This document shows, in pieces, positions 6,716-12,861 of a DNA stretch of 15,962 nucleotides (positions are counted from its first letter, which is position 1; every line of letters begins with the position of its first letter). The position numbers were made by a program, and so were the translations under genes. Source of the stretch: CAZUFB01 sp048173955. Its GTDB lineage: Bacteria; Actinomycetota; Coriobacteriia; Coriobacteriales; UMGS124. Below the pieces are notes generated by a model that was not told where the DNA came from, ran no database searches, and was given only the letters and a program-made list of their open reading frames with translations. The stretch covers positions 1 through 15,962 of the forward strand of contig DBEYOB010000181.1 in assembly GCA_048173955.1 (NCBI GenBank), read 5' to 3'.

Positions 6716-7915
6716 TTACACCGGGCAGCCGCCGCAGCTGAACGCGTAGACCGAGTCGTAGGAGACGGTCCGCCCCGTATAGGGCGCATGGATCATCATG
6801 CCGCCGCCGCAGTAGATGCCCACGTGCCCCGAGTGCGGGAACAGCAAATCGCCCGGCTGCAGGTCGGAAAGGTTGTAGGTGAGCTGCCCCAACGCGGCGA
6901 TCTGGTCGATTTGGGCGTAGGTGGTGCGCGGGATGCTGTAGCCCGCCTGCGCATAGCAGTACTGGGTCAGCCCCGAGCAGTCGAAGCCCGACGGGCTCGT
7001 GCCGCCCCACACGTAGGGCGTGACCCCTACGTAGCTCCACGCGATGTCGACCACCGAGGGGACGTGGTTTCCGCCGCCGTAGCCCCCGCCCGACGACCCG
7101 CCCGCGTAGTCGCCCCCGCCCGACGCTGCCCCGTCGGAGACGCCCGCATCGCCCGAGCCGCCCGAGGAGCCGCCGTTCGCGGCCGCCTGCTGCTCGGCTG
7201 CCTGCTGGGCCAGATAGGCCTCGTAGGCGGCCTGGCGGGCGGCCTCCTCCTCGGCGCGCGCTTGCTCCATGAGGGCGGTCACCTCCGCCGACAGGCCTGC
7301 GGTGTACTCCTGCAGGTAGGCCTGCGTGCCCGAGAGCTCGTCCGTCAGCTGCTGCTGTTCGGCAACGAGCTGCTCCTGCTGCGCGCGCTGCTCCTCGAGG
7401 GCCGCCTGCTGGCCCTCGAGCTCCGCCTTGAGGTCCTTGACGTCCTGGATCGCCTCGGCGTCGGCGTCGGTGACCTTGCCCGCGTAGTACAGGCGGCTCA
7501 CGAAGTCCTCGAACGTCGTGGCGGAGAAGAGCACGTCGATGAGCTCGGTCGCACCCGAGGTGTAGTTCGCCCTGATGCGCTCGGCCAGCACGTCCTGCGC
7601 TGCGGCAAGCTCCTCCTGCTTCGCGGCGATCGAAGCCTCGGTCTCGGCGATCTGCTGGTTGGTGGCGTCGAGGTTCACCTGGCACTCCGCCAGCTCGTAC
7701 TCCGCCGTCTCGAGCTGGGAGGTGATGTTCTGGAGCTCCGCCATGGCGGCGTCGTACTCCGCCTGGGCGTCCGAGAGCGCGTTCAGGGTGGCCTCGGTCG
7801 CCCGCGCGCGCATCGGCGCGTCGATGCCGAACACGGTGAGGCCCACCAGCGCCAACGCCGCCCCCTTGAGGAAGAGCCTGCGGTTCATCGGTCGCATCGC
7901 GGGTGTGGTGTCCAT
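6716..7915 (-). CDS. Exported coiled-coil NlpC/P60 peptidoglycan hydrolase
   Basis: 399 aa from the ATG at 7915, with AAAGGCGG just upstream. Residues 11-17 (NRRLFLK) followed by a hydrophobic stretch to about residue 30 form a Tat-type signal. Two long coiled-coil regions follow (about 45-115 and 155-245, rich in E, Q and A), like the PcsB/RipA/CwlO class. A Gly/Ser-rich linker (about 248-283) leads to the catalytic domain. The NlpC/P60 site shows nucleophile C313 in SGFDCSGL, H364 in SGHVGIY and H376 in MIHAP as the likely third residue. Such enzymes cut the D-gamma-glutamyl-diamino acid bond in peptidoglycan stems and work in daughter-cell separation, with coiled coils often contacting FtsEX-like activators. 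The gene is transcribed alone, with its own promoter-like TAAGAT at 7954-7959 and a strong terminator. The role in division is inferred from family only. Confidence 0.93.
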   Translation of the reverse strand: MDTTPAMRPMNRRLFLKGAALALVGLTVFGIDAPMRARATEATLNALSDAQAEYDAAMAELQNITSQLETAEYELAECQVNLDATNQQIAETEASIAAKQEELAAAQDVLAERIRANYTSGATELIDVLFSATTFEDFVSRLYYAGKVTDADAEAIQDVKDLKAELEGQQAALEEQRAQQEQLVAEQQQLTDELSGTQAYLQEYTAGLSAEVTALMEQARAEEEAARQAAYEAYLAQQAAEQQAAANGGSSGGSGDAGVSDGAASGGGDYAGGSSGGGYGGGNHVPSVVDIAWSYVGVTPYVWGGTSPSGFDCSGLTQYCYAQAGYSIPRTTYAQIDQIAALGQLTYNLSDLQPGDLLFPHSGHVGIYCGGGMMIHAPYTGRTVSYDSVYAFSCGGCPV

Positions 7916-7953
7916 GGTCAAGCCGCCTTTCGCAATCCTCTCGTATGCACGCC

Positions 7954-7959
7954 ATCTTA
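7954..7959 (-). promoter_or_regulatory. Candidate -10 element of the NlpC/P60 gene
   Basis: On the - strand TAAGAT lies 39 bp before the start codon. No convincing -35 hexamer is found at 16-18 bp. The same hexamer precedes the FNR-like and WG-repeat genes. Apart from this, the 221-bp gap 7916-8136 holds only a loose 7-bp inverted repeat (8085-8091 with 8122-8128) beyond the end of the CPBP gene, without a T run. Confidence 0.35.
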
Positions 7960-8136
7960 CCGCGAACGAATTTCGGTCGGTTGCCCCCGCAGGACGCCGG
8001 GCAGGTGCAGCGCATGGCCCCATCGGACGGTTTGCGGCATCTGACCAGCGCGGACGGCGCGCCCTGGCGGCGACGGGGGAGCGCCGTGCGCAGACTGCTG
8101 CCACAAAGTGCCCATAACAGGGCGCACGACGGGGCG

Positions 8137-9048
8137 TCAGCGAGCCGCAGCGGCGCGCCCGCGCACGGCACGCCATGTCAGCGCGGCGGCCCCCGCGAGC
8201 GCCTCGAACGTGAACAGCGCGAGGGCGAGGGGGGAGAACTGCGGCACGGCGACGAGCATGGCGTTGTACCAGGCATGGGCCAGGATGGGGAAGGCGAGCG
8301 TCCCGCCCACCGCGCGCAGGGCGCCCAGGGAGTAGCTCAGCGCCACGGCGACGAGCAGAAACGGGAGGAACGGCATACCGTTCTGGAACGCGCCGGGGAT
8401 GAAGAAGAGCGGCACGTGCCACACGGCCCACACGGCGCCGGTGGCGAGCGGAGCGAGCAGCTCGCCCGCAACCGCCCCGGCGCGGGCGCGGCCCGCATCC
8501 GAGAGCCCGCCCCCGAGCAGCGCGCGCAGCGCCGGTTGCAGGCACCCGCGCCAGCCGACCTCCTCGAGCCCGCCCCCGAGCAGCAGCGCCGGGAGCGTCA
8601 CCGCGAAGTTGGCGAGGGCGTCGGCCGGGGTGGCGGGGAAGCCAAACGCCAGGCGGAACATGGCCCACCTCCACACGGCGAGCGCGGCGAACGCCGCCCA
8701 TCCGGCGGGCGACGGCACGCCCCCGAAGGCGAAGCGCCAGAACCCCCCGCGCGGATCGTCGCCGCACGGCGCCGGGGCGCCGGCCAGCCCGCACGCGCGG
8801 ACGCGCCCGAACAGGGCGTAGACGACGAGCGGTGGGCAGAGCGTCCCCATGACCTGGAGCGCGCCGGCGATCGCGCCGACCGGCCCGAGGTCGCCGCCGG
8901 CACGCAGCGCGAGCCAGGACGCCCCCCAGCAGGACCATGTGGCGGCGAACGTCAGCGCCGTGTACAGCATGGCGAGACGGGCGAGACCTGCCCGGTCCGG
9001 TGCGGCCGGCTCCGGCGCTTTCGGTACCCTGTCGGCGTCCGTCCCCAT
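8137..9048 (-). CDS. CPBP-family intramembrane glutamic protease (CAAX protease/Abi-like)
   Basis: 303 aa with roughly eight hydrophobic segments. The start at ATG 9048 has AAGGAG 10 bp upstream; the ATG at 9055 is in another frame. The three family motifs are present and in order: E162-E163-x3-R167 (EEVGWRG), H211 in VWAVWHVPLFF, and H258-x3-N262 (HAWYN). These residues form the active site of Rce1/CPBP proteases inside the membrane. Bacterial members process peptides or act in immunity to bacteriocins, protein secretion or regulator control. No bacteriocin or peptide gene is visible nearby, so the substrate is unknown. The gene is divergent from dapB with 181 bp between them. Composition matches the neighbours and there is no sign of damage. 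Confidence 0.9.
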   Translation of the reverse strand: MGTDADRVPKAPEPAAPDRAGLARLAMLYTALTFAATWSCWGASWLALRAGGDLGPVGAIAGALQVMGTLCPPLVVYALFGRVRACGLAGAPAPCGDDPRGGFWRFAFGGVPSPAGWAAFAALAVWRWAMFRLAFGFPATPADALANFAVTLPALLLGGGLEEVGWRGCLQPALRALLGGGLSDAGRARAGAVAGELLAPLATGAVWAVWHVPLFFIPGAFQNGMPFLPFLLVAVALSYSLGALRAVGGTLAFPILAHAWYNAMLVAVPQFSPLALALFTFEALAGAAALTWRAVRGRAAAAR

Positions 9049-9229
9049 CGGCCATCGTCTCCTTGTGTTGATATGCCCGCCGAGGGGCGGGGGAGCGCGC
9101 GCTGCGCTACCCTAGACACGATACCCGGCGCGGCGCCTGCCGCCTGCCGTGCGCGCGCCGTGCACACACATACCACGACGCGCCCTTCCCGGACGGCACG
9201 GGAGGGCCCGAGCGAAAGGGGAACGTATT

Positions 9230-10027
9230 ATGATCAGGGTGCTCGTCTCCGGCGCAAAGGGCCGCATGGGAACGTGCGTCGTGAACGCCGTCGCCGCGGC
9301 GGACGACATGCAGGTCGTCGGGTGCCACGCGCCGCGGCACGCCGGCCAGACGGTTTCCTGTTCCGACGGGGAGTTCGCCTGCACGGACGACCTCGCGGCG
9401 GCCATCGACGCATGCGCGCCCGACGTCATGGTCGACTTCAGCCAGCCCGACGCCGCCCTTGCGAACATCCGCTGCGCCCTCGGGCGCGGCGTCCACGTCG
9501 TCAGCGGCACCACCGGCGTTTCGCGCGACGACATGCGCGCGGCCTGGGAGGAGTGCTCGGCGGGCGGGGCGAAGCTCTTCTTCGCACCCAACTTCACCAC
9601 CGGCGCGGTGCTCATGATGCAGTTCGCCAAGCTCGCCGGCAGGTTCTTCCCCGACGTCGAGATCGTCGAGATGCACCACGACGGCAAGAAGGACGCACCG
9701 AGCGGCACGGCGGTGCAGACGGCGCGCATGGTCGCCGAGGGACGCGGCGGCGCCGTGAACGCCGGCCCGGGCGCCGAAACCGAAATCGAAGGCTGCGCGG
9801 GGGCGCGCGGCTGCGAGGTCGAGGGCGTGCGCATCCACGCGATCCGCGGCGACGGGTACATGGCCTCGCAGGAGGTCGTCATGTCCGCCGCCGGGCAGAC
9901 GCTCACCATCCGCCACGACTCCACGCAGCGCGAGGCCTACATGCCGGGCGTGCTGCTCGCGATCCGCAACGTCGCCGACCTGGCCGACGGGTTCACGGTC
10001 GGCCTCGAGAACCTCATGGGCCTGTAG
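9230..10027 (+). CDS. dapB: 4-hydroxy-tetrahydrodipicolinate reductase
   Basis: 265 aa, typical length; start ATG 9230 with AAAGGGGA 8 bp upstream. It reduces 4-hydroxy-tetrahydrodipicolinate with NAD(P)H in the diaminopimelate/lysine pathway, in the cytoplasm. Visible features are the nucleotide-binding GAKGRMG at residues 8-14, DFSQPDAALANI, GTTG, APNFTTGAVLMM, and the catalytic and substrate-binding block EMHHDGKKDAPSGTA. The C-terminal part (SQEVVM, then LTIRHDSTQREAYMPGVLLA and TVGLENLM) follows the actinobacterial version of the enzyme, as in Mycobacterium, not the enterobacterial one. No other lysine-pathway gene is adjacent, so it appears to be a single-gene unit. A short hairpin (10027-10033 with 10037-10043) sits right at the stop codon, and a longer shared hairpin follows. 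Confidence 0.96.
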   Translation: MIRVLVSGAKGRMGTCVVNAVAAADDMQVVGCHAPRHAGQTVSCSDGEFACTDDLAAAIDACAPDVMVDFSQPDAALANIRCALGRGVHVVSGTTGVSRDDMRAAWEECSAGGAKLFFAPNFTTGAVLMMQFAKLAGRFFPDVEIVEMHHDGKKDAPSGTAVQTARMVAEGRGGAVNAGPGAETEIEGCAGARGCEVEGVRIHAIRGDGYMASQEVVMSAAGQTLTIRHDSTQREAYMPGVLLAIRNVADLADGFTVGLENLMGL

Positions 10028-10066
10028 CCCGCCGGGGGCGGGCATGCCCGCTCCTGCACCCAGAAA

Positions 10067-10111
10067 AGCGGACGGGCGCCCCGCCGTCCCCGGCCGAGGC
10101 GCCCGTCCGCT
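10067..10111 (-). terminator. Perfect 14-bp stem terminator of the WG-repeat gene (possibly bidirectional)
   Basis: AGCGGACGGGCGCC (10067-10080) and GGCGCCCGTCCGCT (10098-10111) are exact reverse complements around a 17-base loop. On the - strand the stem is followed by TTTTCTGGG, as expected for an intrinsic terminator 31 bp past the WG-repeat stop codon. On the + strand it lies 40 bp after dapB but has no T run. Confidence 0.75.
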
Positions 10112-10141
10112 CCGCATGGCGAAGCGTTCCGCTCGGGCCCG

Positions 10142-12253
10142 CTACAGCGTCGCCGAGCGCACCTGCGGCATCACGAGGGTGCCGCTGCAGGAATAGCCCT
10201 GGTAGTTCTGGTCGTCGGCCCCGGGGACGTTGGCATACAGGCCCGCCTTGTAGGTGATGCTGCGCGTTCCATCCTCGTAGGAGCCGTCCACGCGGTGCTC
10301 GGCATAGAAGCTGCACGCCGCCATGCCGCCGTAGGAGTCGGTCGTGCCGGTGAGCGTGACCGTCACGCGGCGCGTGCCGTCCATCTCGGTCGATGCCACG
10401 GCCTTGCCCGCAAGGGTCGCCGTGCGCTCGATCTCCCTGTCGTAGACGCTCTTCCATGCAAAGGTGGCCGCCACGTTGCCCTCGGCGTCGACCGAGCCCA
10501 CGGTCAGCGAGGTCAGCGCCCCGCCGCCCCGATCCTCCTGCGACCCGTCGAGCTCGTAGGTGCCCACGAGGTTCTCGTAGGTCGCCGCCAGGGCCGACTC
10601 GTCGGCCCCGGTGGGGATCCACGCGCCGTCGCGGTAGGCGTAGGTGTAGGTCACCGGCTCGCCCGAGACCGTCTCGAACCAGCCCGGCGACGCCACCGGT
10701 GCGCTCGCCGTGCAGGTCTGCGCCGCCTCGTCGAAGGAGACCTCGGCGCCCGACCAGCGGCCCCAGGGGTCCTCGGCAAGCCCTTCGGTCGCGGTCGGCT
10801 CAGCGGAGGCGTCGTAATACGTCGGCCAGCTGCGCACCCACGTCCCCGCGGTGTTCACCCAGCCGCAGAGGTCGACGTCCTCGGCGCCGCCGGAGGTCAG
10901 CACGTGCGCATAGCCGACCCCGCCGTAAAAGCTCGGCGCAAAGCTCCCCGCGGGGCACCCGGCCCCGCTGTAGCGCGGCGCGACGACCCAGGAGCCCGAC
11001 GCGTCGACGATGCCGTAGTCGCCCGTCGCCGCATCCGATGCGAAGGCGTAGCCGCCGCCCATGGGCTTGGCGTCGCCGAAGCGCGGCGAGACCGCCCAGG
11101 CGGCCTGCTCGTCCGCGTAGCCCGCGAAGCCGGTCCTGCCGTCGGGGGCGGCGTAGAGGCCCTCGGAATAGCCCGCGAAGCGCTCGGTCGCAAAGGGCGC
11201 GGGGCCGCCGTCGAACTGGTCGCTTCCCTTGTCGAGCCCCATGGCGTCCCACATCCACTCGAGATCGCTGCCGCCGGCGGGGTCGATCGACTCCTCGCCG
11301 GTGCCCACCGCCCAGCCGGTCTGGTCCCACACCCAGCCGCCCAGGGCCACCTTGCCGGAGCGGTAGCAGGCGCTCTCGACGTCCTCGGAGGCGATGGAGA
11401 GCCCGTTGTAGAAGTCGGCGCCAAAGTCGACGACCGTCGCGCCCGTCGCATCGACGAAGCGCCTGCCGACGGCACCCAGCCCCTCGTGGAAGACGATGTA
11501 GCTCCCGTAGCAGTAGGGCACCGTGGCATCGGCCGCCGAATCGAGCGCCCACTGGCCGTTCGCGTCGATGCAGCCCCAGCCGTCGTCGGCCTTGCTGCCC
11601 TGCGCGAAAGCGAGACCGTCGCAGAAGCAGGTGGCGTAGATCGCCTCGGCGAGGGTGAAGGCCACCGAGCCGTCCTCGTGGATGTAGGAATACAGACCGT
11701 CCTGCCCCTGCACCACGGCCATGCCCTCGTTGAAGGTGCACGCTGCGGCGTAGGCGGGCTGGATGGCCCAGGCGCCCGTGCGGTCGATGTAGCCCCACAA
11801 GCCGCTCGCTGCGTCCTGGACGGCCATGAGGCTGCCCCAGAACACGCCGCCCGGGACGCCGATGGCGGCGCTCAGGTCGGCGTCGGCCGCCCCGGCGGCG
11901 CCCCCCATGCCGATGGGCACGGGAGGGCATACGCCCATCGTCGAACCCGGCTCGCTCGCGATGGCCGGAAACGCCGGTTCGATGACGACGGCGCCCACAG
12001 CGTCGACGAAACCCCACAGGCCGCTCAGTCGGTCGGGGAACGCGTACAGGTAGGACTGCCCGTCCGGAGAGGGGCCAGGCTGTGCGGCGGGGTCGGCAGG
12101 CTCCGCAGCCTCCCCGGCAAACGCCCTGCCGCCGTCGAACACCCCCGCGCCGGCGAGCCCGGAGGCCAGAAGGGTCGCGCCGCCCAAGGCGAGCACCTCG
12201 CGGCGCGTCCAGACGCGCCGCCCGGACGGCAGCGCAGCGTTGATCGGTGTCAT
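10142..12253 (-). CDS. Large exported WG-repeat protein of unknown function
   Basis: 703 aa from the ATG at 12253 (GGAAGGAC about 9 bp upstream). Residues 16-36 (TRREVLALGGATLLASGLAG) look like a Tat signal. Several degenerate WG repeats follow: W80-G81 in GLWGFVDAVGAVVIEPAF, GLWGYIDRTGAWAIQPAY near 151-168, GWGCIDANGQWAL near 225-236, FVDATGATVV near 266-275, and YGIVDASGSWVVAPRYSG near 413-430. Each unit is a short beta module found in secreted or surface repeat proteins whose ligands are mostly unknown. The last third, after about residue 465, has no WG units; it contains NLVGTYELDGS near residue 600 and looks like one or two beta domains. The gene stands alone, with a candidate operator-bearing promoter and a strong terminator. 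I cannot assign a function; cell-surface binding is a guess from the family. Confidence 0.85.
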   Translation of the reverse strand: MTPINAALPSGRRVWTRREVLALGGATLLASGLAGAGVFDGGRAFAGEAAEPADPAAQPGPSPDGQSYLYAFPDRLSGLWGFVDAVGAVVIEPAFPAIASEPGSTMGVCPPVPIGMGGAAGAADADLSAAIGVPGGVFWGSLMAVQDAASGLWGYIDRTGAWAIQPAYAAACTFNEGMAVVQGQDGLYSYIHEDGSVAFTLAEAIYATCFCDGLAFAQGSKADDGWGCIDANGQWALDSAADATVPYCYGSYIVFHEGLGAVGRRFVDATGATVVDFGADFYNGLSIASEDVESACYRSGKVALGGWVWDQTGWAVGTGEESIDPAGGSDLEWMWDAMGLDKGSDQFDGGPAPFATERFAGYSEGLYAAPDGRTGFAGYADEQAAWAVSPRFGDAKPMGGGYAFASDAATGDYGIVDASGSWVVAPRYSGAGCPAGSFAPSFYGGVGYAHVLTSGGAEDVDLCGWVNTAGTWVRSWPTYYDASAEPTATEGLAEDPWGRWSGAEVSFDEAAQTCTASAPVASPGWFETVSGEPVTYTYAYRDGAWIPTGADESALAATYENLVGTYELDGSQEDRGGGALTSLTVGSVDAEGNVAATFAWKSVYDREIERTATLAGKAVASTEMDGTRRVTVTLTGTTDSYGGMAACSFYAEHRVDGSYEDGTRSITYKAGLYANVPGADDQNYQGYSCSGTLVMPQVRSATL

Positions 12254-12353
12254 GTGAGGTCAGTCCTTCCGTAGGTCATATACCATCGCGTATCGTCGCG
12301 CACGGCGTGGAGGCGGACGCGAACGGAGTCGTTTCGAGCACCCGGGTCACCTC

Positions 12354-12394
12354 ATCTTAGCACTGTCGAACGGTCCGGAAAACACTATCGAACG
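12354..12394 (-). promoter_or_regulatory. Candidate activator-type promoter of the WG-repeat gene with 22-bp-spaced direct repeats
   Basis: On the - strand TAAGAT (12359-12354) lies 101 bp before the start codon. Directly upstream are two near-identical 12-mers, given on the + strand as CACTGTCGAACG (12361-12372) and CACTATCGAACG (12383-12394). Their period is exactly 22 bp, two helical turns, and the two full 22-mers agree at 17 positions. The repeats cover the -35 position, where no -35 hexamer is present. That geometry is common for promoters needing an activator bound to direct repeats. Confidence 0.45.
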
Positions 12395-12465
12395 AGGCTG
12401 AAAACCGAAAAGGGCGCACGGGGACGGACTTGCACTGAAACAGGGACCGTCTGGCGACGGAGAGC

Positions 12466-12529
12466 GTTCACAATGAGCGGATTTGGCTATCAAAGTTCGA
12501 GTTGACAACCAGTAGGGGCGATAGTGAAC
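12466..12529 (+). repeat. 64-bp element, copy 1, with terminal inverted repeats
   Basis: It begins GTTCAC and ends GTGAAC. With flanking bases the ends form a perfect 11-bp inverted repeat, AGAGCGTTCAC (12461-12471) and GTGAACGCTCT (12524-12534). Without gaps it matches the reverse complement of 12688-12751 at 41 of 64 positions, best over the segment containing TTTGG and TATCAAA and over the last ten bases. It also contains CGATAGTG (12519-12526), whose complement occurs in the direct repeats at 12361-12394. Confidence 0.6.
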
Positions 12530-12628
12530 GCTCTGCCATGCTCACCGCGACGCACTCGCTATGCCAAAAGGGAACAGCAGCCGAAACCCGTCGCCTTGCT
12601 ACGCCAATGAGCAGGGGTTATCTTGTTA

Positions 12629-12666
12629 CAGAAAACCCAGCCGTGCGCAAAGGGCAGGGCTGGGTT
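12629..12666 (-). terminator. Intrinsic terminator-like hairpin
   Basis: AACCCAGCC (12634-12642) and GGCTGGGTT (12658-12666) are exact reverse complements with a 15-base loop. On the - strand the stem is followed by TTTTCTGT. It may end a short local transcript or act as a second terminator behind the FAD-reductase gene. Confidence 0.55.
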
Positions 12667-12685
12667 GATACGTGGAGCAAGCGAT
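12629..12685 (-). ncRNA. Possible short transcript (about 55-60 nt) ending in an intrinsic terminator
   Basis: This is the interval between the predicted start of the promoter at 12692-12720 and the T-rich tail after the hairpin at 12634-12666. There is no open reading frame with a ribosome binding site inside. It could be a small RNA or the prematurely terminated leader of a longer - strand message. It is a prediction from signals only. Confidence 0.25.
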
Positions 12686-12687
12686 GC

Positions 12688-12751
12688 GTTCAATATCCGG
12701 CCGACTGGCCTATGTGTCAATATTTGATAACCAAAACCGGCCAGATTGAAC
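12688..12751 (-). repeat. 64-bp element, copy 2, inverted relative to copy 1
   Basis: It has the same length and the same GTTCA...TGAAC ends as copy 1. Its ends pair further: GTTCAAT (12688-12694) with ATTGAAC (12745-12751), and CTGGCC (12705-12710) with GGCCAG (12739-12744), with a ten-base bulge on one side. The transcript could therefore fold into a bulged hairpin. A near-consensus promoter lies inside it. Confidence 0.6.
12692..12720 (-). promoter_or_regulatory. Promoter-like TTGACA-17-GATATT inside repeat copy 2
   Basis: On the - strand TTGACA (12720-12715) is a perfect -35 box, followed after exactly 17 bp by GATATT (12697-12692), which matches the -10 consensus at four of six bases. 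Transcription would begin near 12685 and run toward the hairpin at 12634-12666. TATCAA and TTGACA form an imperfect palindrome across the -35 box, a possible operator. In copy 1 the corresponding boxes are only 12 bp apart. Confidence 0.4.
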
Positions 12752-12760
12752 AGATCGCAC

Positions 12761-12801
12761 AAATGAAAGCGGGGACCGATCGTCGTACGACCGGTCCCCG
12801 C
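12761..12801 (-). terminator. Terminator of the FAD-reductase gene
   Basis: GCGGGGACC (12769-12777) pairs with GGTCCCCGC (12793-12801), with a further TCGT/ACGA pair inside the loop. On the - strand the stem is followed by TTTCATTT (12768-12761). It lies 60 bp past the stop codon at 12862. Confidence 0.65.
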
Positions 12802-12861
12802 CCGCTCTCGAAAGGCCCCAGAACTGTTCGTTATGTCCGGGACCGCGTTCTCATGCAGACA

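Larger units (their letters stand above)
12254..12861. other. 608-bp gene-free AT-richer island
   Basis: No credible coding sequence lies here. GC is near 50 per cent in several 60-base stretches (for example 12481-12540 and 12721-12780), well below the neighbouring genes. The region holds, from left to right, the upstream region of the WG-repeat gene, a 64-bp element (12466-12529), a hairpin with a T-rich tail (12634-12666), a second diverged copy of the 64-bp element in the opposite orientation (12688-12751), and the terminator of the FAD-reductase gene. The composition suggests acquired or decayed DNA, or a structured noncoding locus. Confidence 0.7.

Noticed and set aside
5568..8171. Very long open frames on both strands across the FNR-like and NlpC/P60 genes
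   Set aside because: Repetitive Arg/Ala/Pro/Gly translations without domains, lying in alternative frames of well-supported genes.
9049..9055. Alternative ATG at 9055 closer to the ribosome binding site than the CPBP start
   Set aside because: It is out of frame with the CPBP motifs and would read a low-complexity frame; ATG 9048 gives the full protease.
12716..12730. TATCAA-N3-TTGACA palindrome as an FNR box
   Set aside because: The half-sites are in the opposite order to the FNR consensus TTGAT-N4-ATCAA and the site is not upstream of a recognised gene; it is better seen as part of repeat copy 2 and the -35 box.
12466..12751. The paired elements as integron attC sites
   Set aside because: attC sites start with RYYYAAC and end with GTTRRRY; here the ends are reversed (GTTCA...TGAAC), and no cassette or integrase is present.
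12559..12762. 67-codon open frame on the - strand in the intergenic island
   Set aside because: It has no ribosome binding site, runs through the terminator-like hairpin at 12634-12666 and most of repeat copy 2, and resembles no family I recognise.
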